Source: Collybiopsis luxurians FD-317 M1
Taxonomy: Eukaryota; Basidiomycota; Agaricomycetes; Agaricales; Omphalotaceae
DNA: 10,034 nucleotides
NCBI GenBank assembly: GCA_000827265.1
Contig: KN834921.1
Coordinates: 5,950 to 15,983, forward strand
Direction of reading: 5' to 3'
In this document: one piece after another, positions 1 to 8,599 of the stretch
Layout of the letters: each line of letters starts with the position of its first letter
How positions within the stretch are numbered: position 1 is the first letter of the stretch
The notes under the pieces: generated by a model
Seen by the model: only the letters and a program-made list of their open reading frames with translations
Database searches by the model: none
Told to the model about the DNA's origin: nothing
Translations under genes and position numbers: made by a program

Positions 1-2
1 GG

Positions 3-231
3 AAAAACACTTTTGGCCCAGGCTGCCAGAGCTAGCCTAAGGACACCCCCCCAATCCTAGCTGATTTCAGGCAGCCTGGGAGAATTAAGGTTCCCTGGAA
101 GCAACCTGAATTGACCTCAGTGTCCCTGTGAATCCCAGGCTCCAACAGGCTGCCTCAGGCTGCCTGAAATCACCTAGGATTGGGGGGGTGTCCTTAGGCT
201 GGCTCTGGCAGCCTGGCCCAAATGTGTTTTT
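3..231. repeat. Long inverted repeat (foldback / MITE-like hairpin)
   Basis: Positions 3-78 pair with 156-231 with no gaps over 76 bp. Only four mismatches are seen, at 11, 17, 33 and 61 and their partners; the loop is 79-155. The arms include a run of seven C on the left (46-52) and seven G on the right (182-188). Smaller repeats are nested inside: the 11-mer CCCAGGCTGCC at 17-27 has its exact reverse complement at 70-80, and CAGGCTGCCT is tandemly doubled at 146-165. There is no ORF of note. The shape is that of a foldback or MITE-type nonautonomous element, but the window begins at the arm edge, so no target-site duplication can be checked. It lies outside the candidate LTR and is probably a separate insertion. 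Confidence 0.85.
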
Positions 232-352
232 TGCTGATGCAACACTCAAAAGTACCTGAGATATGGTTCTTCGAATAGTCAGAAGATGTCTAACTATGTT
301 GCATATTGGATTATTATTAGGTATTCACAAGGTACAATTGGACTAGTATATC
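232..352. other. Flanking sequence between the inverted repeat and the LTR candidate
   Basis: This stretch has no ORF or recognisable motif. If the LTR begins at 353 it is flanking host or repeat DNA. If the LTR is longer than proposed, part of it could be U3. Confidence 0.4.
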
Positions 353-674
353 TGTAGTGGCGGCGCCACTACTGCTTTGACTTTCCTTAATTCGGACATA
401 TGGACTTTGTATATAGAATTCATTACCTATTTAGTATATCACTTCCTGTGCCCTCCCTCTACATATAATTATGTACAGACACTTTGCTGCTCTTTAGACT
501 TACTTTCATGCACATGCACAATGTACATACCGAGAATAATATAAACTCATTGTGTTCAGTGCTAGCGTGAATACCTTTAGCTCAGTATAGCTAACCTTAG
601 GAGCTCAACATACTGAGCCTCTATTCACCACTACCAGAGTGGTTACACTTTTTTGAATGTCAAGAAATCATACA
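353..674 (+). repeat. Candidate 5' LTR
   Basis: The stretch begins TGTAGTGGC, where an 8-bp stem (354-361 with 365-372) closes a 3-nt loop, and can end at TACA (671-674), giving TGTA...TACA ends. An alternative end is TTACA at 643-647. A TGG that could open a primer-binding site (TGGAGTCAAAC from 680) follows the longer version after 5 nt. AT-rich TATA-like words occur at 463-471 and 538-546. The position just before the gag reading frame fits an LTR. There is no second copy in the window, so the boundaries are inference and the assignment is weak. Confidence 0.35.
567..628 (+). repeat. Composite stem-loop in the LTR / leader region
   Basis: The outer stem GTGAATA (567-573) pairs with TATTCAC (622-628). 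The inner stem GCTCAGTAT (580-588) pairs perfectly with ATACTGAGC (610-618). Short unpaired pieces separate the two stems. It falls at the downstream end of the LTR candidate, where R-U5 or primer-binding structures would be expected. A role in reverse transcription or packaging is only inferred. Confidence 0.5.
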
Positions 675-832
675 ATTCTTGGAGTCAAACATTACTGTCT
701 GTTAGGAACTCCTTGGACCTGTCCTCAAAATTCAATTCAAGAACTCCATTTCTCATCTAGAATTTATCCTAATTCTAGAAATAGTTCCCACCTTCTATAC
801 AAAGAATAGCACATGGAAACAGTCACAGGTGC
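675..832 (+). other. Leader between LTR candidate and gag
   Basis: This is untranslated sequence without a supported gene. The gag reading frame has a stop at 782-784, so gag cannot start earlier than 785 in that frame. The only primer-site candidate is the TGG at 680. Confidence 0.4.
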
Positions 833-2346
833 ATGGGACAAGGAACACGTAATGTCACAAAAGCCAAGCTTCAATGACAAGTCGAAGACCTTAAGAGGCA
901 ATTGGCCAAGCATGACCAACAAATGAGGATACCCAGTGAGAATTCCTTGCAAAGACCCCTGTCCACAATGCCTGACGATGGGATAGCATTTGGAAGCATT
1001 ACGGGCACCAACCAGGACCTGAGTAACACACTCGATGTGGACATACAACCATGTAGATCACCCACCGAGCCTGGTGAAATACATGAAACAGCTCCCCCAC
1101 AAGACGGAGAAATAAAGTCTGTGGATGAAGGTACCAACCACAGCTCCCCTCTAATGGACAAAGTATCCAGAAATAAGGGGAAAGAATGTGAGGCTGAAAT
1201 GGTGTCAGACTTGTGAGGCCAAATCCTTGAGTTTGGACCTCTATTGTTTTCACCCTTGCAAGAGGTAGAAAACATAGCAGAGAAAACTCCCAAAATGGAA
1301 GTCGGGAGTAGCTACCACTTATCTCCACACAGTCTGGGTAGTGTTAACAAATGCCCAGACATAGTAGCCATGCTACTGTCTATCATGCAGCAACAGCAAG
1401 CACAATTGCAAGCTGACATGAATGCATCCATGAAACTATTCATGGACAGTCAAGCTGAAAAAGCTTGACAGCAGAACAACAAGTTGTGGAAACTTGTGAG
1501 TACGCTCCTACCTAATGCCAAGGAAGAGGTGGAGCAGGAGATACTCCATACTCCACCACAGCAGCCCCCTACAAAGGCTACTGATGCTCAGAGAAATGTA
1601 GCTGAACATGCTACCAACGTTCAGGTGCCAATCACACTAGAACAAGGGAAAGTAGCTGAAAAGACTACAAATGTCCAAGCTCCAGCTGAGCAAGGAGCAA
1701 TGAACCCCAAATTAAGCCAGTGGGGTAATGATATAGTCCGACTGACTACCATGTATGTCTACCCAAATGGACAGACATACAACAAAATGGTCAATGACCC
1801 TCATTTTGTCCAAATCCCAGGATGCACCCAAGACACCGGACAACCCCTGTCCTTTCAAGACAGAGCAGTCAGCCAAACCTTGAGAGGCTGGCATGACAAG
1901 GCTGATGGTGCTGTAGAATGGCACAACCAGAATATTGAGTTCGCAAAAGATGGACTTAGCTGGTCTGCTTATGAATGAGGGACTGTCAAACAGGAACCTC
2001 CCAATTTCTCCCCTAGAAGTAACCGGGGACCTGATACCCACCCGATGCAACCAGTGCATGGATCAGGGCTAGTCGCCTCTGGAAACCCAGGAGGAGACAA
2101 TGGTGATGAGTCAGATAACTCATCCAACAGTTCCTTTGACAAATTCAGACTGTCAAAAGGAAAGCAGAGTTGAACTCCATGGCTAAGGGATGGGGGTGAC
2201 CCAGACCCTAGCTCATCATCTAGTTCATCAGAATCAGATGGAGGTCATTCAAAATGAGTAGAACCAAATGACAAACAAAGATCCAAGGAGGATCAACATA
2301 AGCACAAAGAAAAGAAGCGCTGAACAGTTAAACAGCCTGCAAACTA
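833..2346 (+). pseudogene. gag: Gag, N-terminal part (broken)
   Basis: The frame starts at ATG 833 (MGQGTRN...), the first ATG after the in-frame stop at 782. It is interrupted by TGA at 875, 1214, 1466, 1976, 2171, 2255 and 2321. Reading through the stops gives one coherent protein. It starts with a Lys/Gln-rich heptad-like segment (KLQ-stop-QVEDLKRQLAKHDQQ, about 863-925), consistent with a coiled coil. A second Gln-rich helix (MQQQQAQLQADMNASMKLF) lies at about 1385-1441. Then comes a segment with YPNGQTYNKMV (about 1750-1790). The last part is a Ser/Asp/Glu-rich then Lys-rich linker (about 2100-2323). Gag normally forms the virus-like particle. A frameshift at about 2324-2346 separates this part from the capsid frame. 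No catalytic domain is expected here. The ATG choice is reasonable but unproven. Confidence 0.7.
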
Positions 2347-3309
2347 GCTAATGTACTTGACAACTCTGGTCAAGCAGAGTGGAACAAAAGGATCCACAAA
2401 CAGCTCCGTGATATAATGCAGGAGCATCTAACAAAAATACTCCCCGCTATAGAAGGGATAAAGTCAGTGAAGAGCAACCCCCCTGACACATACAATGGCA
2501 TGGCTGACATCGACATATTCGAACAATGGCTTATTCAAGTACTCAACTGGTTAATCATAAACCAATTAACTGGAAACAATCTGGGAGAATACCAGATCAT
2601 AGTCCTAGATTCCATGCTTTCAGAATGTGCCAAGATTTGGTATTCCAACCAAGTCTCAGGTCCACACCATACCAGGATGAGGTGGACATTTCCTGACATT
2701 ATAATTGGGATATTCCAGCACTTTGTGCAGGATACAGCCTTCGAACAAGCTGAAAGCAAATGGCGAGCTGTAAAGTATAATGCCAAGGATGGTATATGGG
2801 AATTCTATACCAATCTTCACTGCAATGCCGCAAGGTTGATGGTCCCACCATCAACTGTGATCTTTCGAGACCACTTTGTTAGAGGACTTCCTTTAACTTA
2901 CATCTTGTACATGCAAGAGAAAGGAGTCTCCTCCGAGACTGCAAAAATATTTGACATAGTCAAATGTATTCAGTGCAAGGAAGAGAAAGATGCGCTTCAG
3001 CACAACATTGTTGCCACAAAAGGCAACTACTCTGTGAGTCCCTATACTGGAACTCAGCCTAGCCTATCGAAAACCCAATGGCAGAAGACAAGTAGTGGAG
3101 CAAGCCAACCCACTACAAGGACAAGTGCCACATTTGGAAGCACCTACCTTCATCACAATGCTGCAATGACTGTTCCAACAGAATGTTGAAAGGAGTTTCC
3201 CAAAGCACAAGCCAAAGGAAACAAGCCTCAAACTACAGTTAAATCTGCAGCTAAGAAGCTCTGTTTTGGATGTGGCAAAGAAGGCCACTTTGCCCAAGAT
3301 TCTGTATGT
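2347..3309 (+). pseudogene. gag: Gag capsid domain and CCHC zinc knuckle (broken)
   Basis: The frame joins the upstream linker after a frameshift and reads LANVLDNSGQAEW (from 2344) into a retrotransposon-gag capsid region. Typical features are PDTYNG (about 2482-2500), FEQWL (2518-2532), the Trp-rich middle (KIWYSNQV, TRMRWTF) and FRDHFVRGLP (about 2863-2892). TGA at 3187-3189 interrupts it. A nucleocapsid knuckle follows: Cys 3262, Cys 3271 and His 3286 fit C-x2-C-x4-H, but the fourth ligand position (3301-3303) is Ser (TCT), with a Cys two codons later at 3307. The knuckle normally binds element RNA during packaging. Here it is either degraded or uses the displaced Cys. Confidence 0.8.
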
Positions 3310-3956
3310 GAATGCTATAGAAAACCAAGTCTATTCGCCATCAGAGACAATGAAGAACCTGGTAACTTGGACAATGACACTAGTGGTGGACTGAATGTAC
3401 TGGACAATGAAGTAGGAGCCTCAAATGAGGCAACTATAGTACCTGAAGAGGAAGATCCCTCAGGTACAATTCCCCTCAATGAAGAATCAGAAGGGGAATA
3501 CTAACTGGAACAGTTCGAGGAGTATATGGGAGGCATGTACTATACAAGCTCTGAAGAATATCTTGGAGCTATGTACAATGTAGGTACCTCTGACCCAGAG
3601 GAATCCACCACTAGCTCTCACTCCACAAGAACAACATTTGTAAATAATCCAGAGTTACAGAGGTCATCAGATGACGAACCACCTGCTCTACAGGTTGTCT
3701 CCAAATCTGAAGACAAAAGTGGATGGCCCATCATCGATGATCAATTGGGTGAGTCTGAAAATGATAGCATTAATCCCATCAACCTACCTGATTGAACAAG
3801 TTCTCCTATAAGGGAACAGAGTCAGTATACTGTAACTGACTGGTCGTCCTTGAGAGAACTCCCCAACCTCTGTTGGGATAAACCTCAAGCTGACAATACA
3901 GAACCTGAATCTGTATTCATTCTGGAATGGAATGATTCTGAGCAGACAGCTCCAAT
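3310..3956 (+). pseudogene. Acidic linker between zinc knuckle and protease (broken)
   Basis: In the capsid frame about 215 residues follow the knuckle before the protease frame takes over. They are strongly acidic and Ser/Thr-rich (EEEDPSGTI, NEESEGEY, SSDDEPP). Stops interrupt the frame at 3502 (TAA) and 3793 (TGA). It shows no recognised domain. Related elements also carry an acidic spacer between Gag and retropepsin, so it is taken as part of Gag-Pol. The frame changes from this one to the protease frame between 3942 and 3999. No slippery heptamer is seen in that overlap, so an indel is more likely than programmed frameshifting. Confidence 0.6.
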
Positions 3957-4544
3957 GAATTACTGTCAGTGGAAGAATACACTGACAACACACTATACCT
4001 AGCTGCCATTGATGATGGTAAAGGAAAGAGTGTGAGGAAGGTCAGTATCAACCTCCTCAAGTCATCTCAAAAAGTAAAATGCCCTGAACGGGGTTCTCCT
4101 GACGAACGCCATCAGATGACATGTCTCCTCAAGATAGGGGGACACACTGCCCATGTCATGTTTGACTCAGGTAGTTCAATTGATGCCATTAGTCCACATT
4201 TTGCAAACACATGCAGCATCAAAGTGTTCAAGCTTGAAAGCCAAGAACACCTTCAACTTAGTACCATAGGTAGCTGTGCCAAGTTCAAATTTGGAACCTG
4301 GTCTCCCATCACAATAGGGGAGACAAACATCAATACATGGTGGGATGTTGTCAACATTGACAAATACTCTGGCATTATTGATTCCCACTGGATGCAAAAG
4401 AACAAAGTAGTACTAGACTATGTACATGACCTAATTATTATCAATGGCCAACAAGTTCCTGCACTGACTGCAAAAGAAGATGCAGCTCAACTCTCTCACC
4501 GCATGGCTATGAGACAAGCGGAACAGAACTCAATGATACAGTGA
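3957..4544 (+). pseudogene. pol: Retropepsin-like aspartic protease (pol)
   Basis: The segment reads NELLSVEEYTDNTLYLAAI and then a retropepsin core. CLLKIGGHTAHVMFDSGSS carries the catalytic D-S-G with Asp at 4164-4166. It is followed by IDAISPHFA, a beta-rich stretch, and DVVNIDKYSGIIDSHWMQKNKVVLDY (written here in parts: positions about 4345-4425), which matches the flap-to-C-terminal part with I-[IL]-[GD]. The active form would be a homodimer cleaving Gag-Pol into mature proteins. The catalytic triplet is intact, but the frame ends at TGA 4542-4544 and is separated from Gag by a frameshift. There is no convincing ATG; the domain was part of a polyprotein. Confidence 0.8.
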
Positions 4545-5192
4545 AAGGATAATGCCAAACCATCGAAATCCACCATCTGACTCTGTGCATTGCATGAAGC
4601 AAATGAAATATCAGATAAAGAATGCTTCACGCCCATGTTAGAGGACATCCTCAATGAAGAGGACATACATACTGAAGTACACCAAATAGCTTGGTCACTA
4701 CCAACTGAAGCACCGGTGGTAGTACATCAAATATGCCCAGGTGAAAGTCTAGACATTCATCTAGACTATCTGTCTAGCTGCATGGAACTTGTACAAGAAT
4801 TTTCATGCATGTTTAATCCCAAAACAGGAAAAATGCATGTGGGGGAGGGTATCGAGGTATTAAACTCGATTAGAGCTACCTCCTCCACTAAGTCCTCTAA
4901 CTCAGAAGACAGCTCCTCCGAAGAAGAGGAAACATTCATCAAAGAATGTAAAATCCTCAAAGAACTTGGAATATTGGAATCAGGTACATATCTGGACCCA
5001 ACAGTTCATAATTTTGAATACATTGATTCTGAACATGTCCTTAATCCCAAGGACCGTCTCTGTGTAATACACTTGAACCAGAGATGCAGACAAATACCTA
5101 CATCCTGAAATAAAAAGGGACAAGCTTGCAAGAAACAAGCAGGACACACCTCTACTCATAAGAGTAGGTTCAGAACTAAACCCACTGAACTA
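4545..5192 (+). pseudogene. pol: Protease-RT linker region of pol (broken)
   Basis: The protease frame continues after TGA 4542 through TGA 4578 and TGA 5106 without other breaks. It encodes about 215 residues rich in Glu, Ser and Ile, including a Ser/Glu run (SEDSSSEEEET, about 4900-4933). No catalytic motif is visible. It links retropepsin to RT, as in other agaricomycete gypsy Gag-Pol proteins. Its function is unknown, perhaps only a spacer. Confidence 0.6.
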
Positions 5193-6262
5193 TTGTTCTT
5201 CCCAATCAATGAAGTTGAATTAGAAGAACCATCTGGATCAATGAAATACACTGATGCAGACATCCCTCATCTCTGTGCCAAGTGGATAGAGAAATACAGG
5301 GACATATTGTCAGGAGTCCCTGAAACTCTTCCCCCACTGAGGGAAATTAATCATCGAATACAATTAATCAATGAAAGCAAGAGGTATAATTACTATATGC
5401 CTCATTGCCCAGACAGCTTGAAAGTCCAACTGTCTGAAAAGCTTGAGAGATACTCTCAAGCACAATGGTGGATTAGTACCACTGTTCCACAAGCTGCGCC
5501 TATGCTGTGCATTCCCAAAAAGAATGGGAAGATTTGCACTATAGTAGACTACCAACAGCAGAACAAAAATACTGTCAAGGATGTTACACCATTCCCTGAC
5601 CAAGACCATATACAGTCTGACATGGTGAGACATAAGTATCAATCAAAAATCAATATGTCAGATGCCTATGAACAGATCCGACATGAACCCAATGACATGA
5701 TGAAGTTGATGTTTGCGAGCATCTTTGGCACGCATGTTAGCAATGTCATGATGCAAGGGGATTGCAATGCCCCCACAACCTTCCAACACATTATGACATA
5801 TGTATTCAGAGACCTTATTGGTCGCTGCATGTATACCTAGATGACATATTCATCTTTAGTGATTCCATCAAGAATCATGAACACCACCTAAAACTAACAT
5901 CTGAGAGGTTGAAAGAACAAAAATTCTACCTCAAGAGCAAGAAATGTGAACTATATGCTGACTCACTCAACTGCCTTGGTCATCTCATTGATGACAAGGG
6001 TGTCCATGCTGATATGGACAAAATGCAGAAGATTTGGGAGTGGAGGACTCCACAAAACTTCAATGATGTCCAAAAATTCCTTGGACTGGTCCAGTACCTA
6101 TCTGCATACATGCCCAACATTGCAGTATATACTGGACCACTTTCAATCATGTGTCAAAATAATGATCCATTTGTGTGGCTACCATTTCATGAAACCTGTT
6201 TCCAGAACATTAAAAGGATGGCAGCCACAAGTGCCATCCCAGTTCTGAAACCAATTGACCCT
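5193..6262 (+). pseudogene. pol: Reverse transcriptase domain (pol), inactivated
   Basis: This is the RNA-dependent DNA polymerase that would copy element RNA to cDNA. The motifs in order are PPLREINHRIQL (about 5328-5364), the fingers with LCIPKKNGK and IVDYQQQN (about 5505-5565), DVTPFPDQD (5580-5606), motif A at SKINMSDAYEQ, motif B at QGDCNAPTTFQ (about 5754-5787), motif C YLDD (5834-5845), and the thumb with CLGHLIDDKGVHAD and FLGLVQYL. Motif A normally carries the first catalytic Asp; here codon 5652-5654 is AAT (Asn), a GAT-to-AAT change. A frameshift between about 5820 and 5830 moves the frame just before YLDD, best explained by loss of one base. The upstream frame stops at TAG 5838. 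The enzyme cannot be functional. Confidence 0.9.
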
Positions 6263-6660
6263 TGGGTGGACACACCCATCTGGGTCATATGTGATGCTTC
6301 CAGCTCAGGAGTGGGAGCATATTATGGACAAGGTCCAAGCTGGAAAGAATGCAGACCAGCTGGATTCATGTCCAAAAAGTTCACTGCAGCGCAGATGAAC
6401 TACTGAGTCTTCAAGCAGGAGACACTAGCCATTTTAGAAGCCCTCCTCAAGTGGGAGGACAAATTAATTGGGTATAGAGTCCATGTCGTTACTGACCATG
6501 AAGCTCTAACATTCTTCAAGACCCAGAGGAACTTGAATAACTGTCAAACCAGGTGGATGGAATACCTATCCAGGTTTGACTTTGACATTTGTTATGTCAA
6601 AGGTGTTACAAACTGTGTAGCGGATGCACTATCCCAATACTATGAGTCTGACCTCCCAGA
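6263..6660 (+). pseudogene. pol: RNase H domain (pol), interrupted
   Basis: This domain degrades RNA in RNA/DNA hybrids during reverse transcription. The four acidic residues of the gypsy type are present: Asp in VICDASS (6293-6295), Glu in KQETLAI (6419-6421), Asp in VVTDHEAL (6494-6496) and Asp in VADALS (6623-6625). TGA at 6404-6406 falls between the first and second, after AAQMNY, at a position that is usually Arg in this family. A long open frame resumes and runs on into integrase. The end is taken at QYYESD. Confidence 0.88.
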
Positions 6661-8422
6661 GGAGACTCACCCAAATAGTGACTATGTTAATGCAGATAGT
6701 TGCCTTGACAAAGAACAAGACAACTTGTCAGATGCCCGAATTGCAGAATTAGAAATCAAACGACTGACATTGCTAAGGGAAGCAACAGAAACCTGGGATG
6801 AGGAGGCACGAAATTTGAATGAGCATACCAAAACAGACCACTTCGTGTTTACCATCCCTATCAGAGATGATTCTCTGACCATAGTGTACTCTAGAGTGCA
6901 TGGGTCGGAACTGAAACCTATAATATTAGGTTCTGACAACTTCACTAAAGAAGTACGCCAACTGGCTAAAGTTGACCCATTGTTGTCTAAAATAATAGAC
7001 AACCTGAAAGACCATCTGCAGTTCAATATAGTGGATGGTATGGTCTATTCTCACAATCAAGGAGGCGAGAATGTACTGTGTATCCCCAAGGGGAAGACAA
7101 TTGGGGGAAAATCCCTTAGGGGATTAATACTCAAACAAGCTCACAAAGTCTTAGGGCACTTTGGTGAACAATGTATCTCTGACTACATCAGAAGATGGTA
7201 CTGGTGGCCCCAGATTAATGGGGACACAGAAAAATTCTGTAAGTCATGTGTAATTTGCCAGCGATCCAAAACTTCAAATCTGAAGCTGGCAGGCAAACTA
7301 CACCCATTACCTATCCCAAAATGTCCTTGGAAATCCATAGGGATGGATTTTGTTGGACCCTTCCCCTCAGCTAGGGGATACAATTACCTTTGGGTAGTTA
7401 TATGTGGACTGACTTCACATCTACACCTAGTGCCAGTAACAACTTCCACCACTGCAGTAGAATTAGCACATCTCTTTCTAAAAGAGATTGTACACCTACA
7501 TGGCCTACCAAAATTGATCATCTCTGACCAAGATTCGAAATTCACATCACGCTTTTGGCATGAAGTGCACCATCTACTAGGAGCAAAACTCCTTATGTCA
7601 ACATCATATCATCCCCAAATGGATGGCATCACTGAATGAGCTAATTGTTTAGTAACTCAGGTCCTTCAGTCACTGGTACAAGTGGACCAGAAAGACTGGA
7701 TAGACAAGATCCCAATGACAGAGTTCGCATTGAATGCGGGCATTAATGAAGCCACCGGCTTCACCCCATTCGAACTCAATGGTGGCTATATGCCATCTAT
7801 GATGTGTGAATTACCAGCAGACATCATGGTGTCCCCAGGAGTCCACCAATTCACCAAAGAAGCAATAAGACACCTGGCAGACACACATGACACCATTATT
7901 GAAGTGCGCATGTTCCAGATACACTGGTCTAATGTTCATCACAGAGATGAACCCATCATTAAAACCAATGACCTCATCTACTTATCGACAAAGAACTTGG
8001 CACTTCCAAAGGGAAGAACCACCAAACTTCTACCTAAATTTGTAGGACCCTACCCCATAACCGGGGTTGTAGATGGGAAATCTGTCTACGAGCTTGGATT
8101 GCCAACTGAACTGACAAAATGGGGGATTTACAATAAATTCCATGCCTCCCTACTTCATCCTCATCACCCCAATGATAACGACATGTTCCCCTCAAGGTCC
8201 ATGGTTGAACCATATGACTTTGGAGAACCAGCCAATGTAGAATGGGTTGTTGATGATATCATTGGCCACCAGTGGGACAGCCGAAAGCTATCATTCCATG
8301 TATTATGGAACCTGAGCGACACTACAATCAAACCCTATAGTACCTGTAAAGACTTTGTGGCTTTAGACAGGTACCTTGCCCTGAAAGGTGTAGCTGACTG
8401 GCATCAACTACCTCAAAGGTAA
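6661..8422 (+). pseudogene. pol: Integrase with GPY/F and chromodomain-like tail (pol), interrupted
   Basis: After a spacer of about 150 residues, an HHCC zinc-binding domain is seen: His 7142, His 7157, Cys 7247 and Cys 7256 (HKVLGH ... CVIC). The rve catalytic core has Asp 7346 (GMDFVGPFP), Asp 7526 (ISDQDSKFTS) and Glu 7634 (HPQMDGITE); exactly 35 residues separate the second Asp and the Glu. TGA 7637-7639 comes directly after that Glu, where the family has Arg. The frame then continues (FALNAGINEATGFTPFELN, GG) to the GPY/F module (KFVGPYPI, about 8036-8060) and ends at TAA 8420-8422. Integrase would join cDNA ends to the host chromosome. All three catalytic residues survive, but translation would stop at 7637. 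Confidence 0.9.
8240..8395 (+). other. Chromodomain-like C-terminus of integrase
   Basis: EWVVDDIIGHQWDSRKLSFHVLW (from 8240, quoted in outline) followed by SDTTIKPYSTCKDFVALDRYL has the order of a chromovirus chromodomain: an acidic E-V-x-x-I strand, a hydrophobic strand ending in Leu-Trp, and a C-terminal helix. Such domains bind histone tails and steer integration to certain chromatin. The Trp usually found in the T-W-E-P phrase of related elements is Ile here, and Glu is Lys (TIKP, 8324-8335). The aromatic cage is therefore probably incomplete, either by decay or by family divergence. Confidence 0.6.
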
Positions 8423-8599
8423 TCACCGCCTGTTGATCTGATACACTGGACATTAGACCAACTCTAATGGAACTGTATCCTGTTAATTAATGTCAGTATG
8501 GAATACCAACCAATGTGACAGTTGCATGACCCATGGGAATATTAAAATTTTATCTTCCCACTGATTGGGTTCTGCCAATGTTATTGTTGACACAGTAAC
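8423..8599 (+). other. Intergenic spacer between pol and the 3' ORF
   Basis: The 177 bp have no gene. An AT-rich word (ATATTAAAATTTTAT, 8539-8553) could be a TATA-like element for the following ORF, but nothing else supports a promoter. The 3' ORF frame has a stop at 8588-8590, so its first possible start is ATG 8600. Confidence 0.4.

Noticed and set aside
561..628. tRNA-like text (TTTAGCTCAGTATAGC resembles a D arm / A box)
   Set aside because: There is no B box (GGTTCGAATCC-like) and no acceptor stem that closes a cloverleaf; the pairing fits a simple stem-loop instead.
871..1328. Minus-strand open frames of 109-140 codons
   Set aside because: They lie opposite the coherent Gag frame and show no domain; the Cys/Ser/Leu-rich composition is typical of antisense shadows.
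875..7639. Possible reassigned or read-through TGA codon, since nearly all stops are TGA
   Set aside because: At the two sites where the family residue is clear (6404, 7637) it is Arg, not Trp or Cys. CpG depletion across the element and the frameshifts also point to decay.
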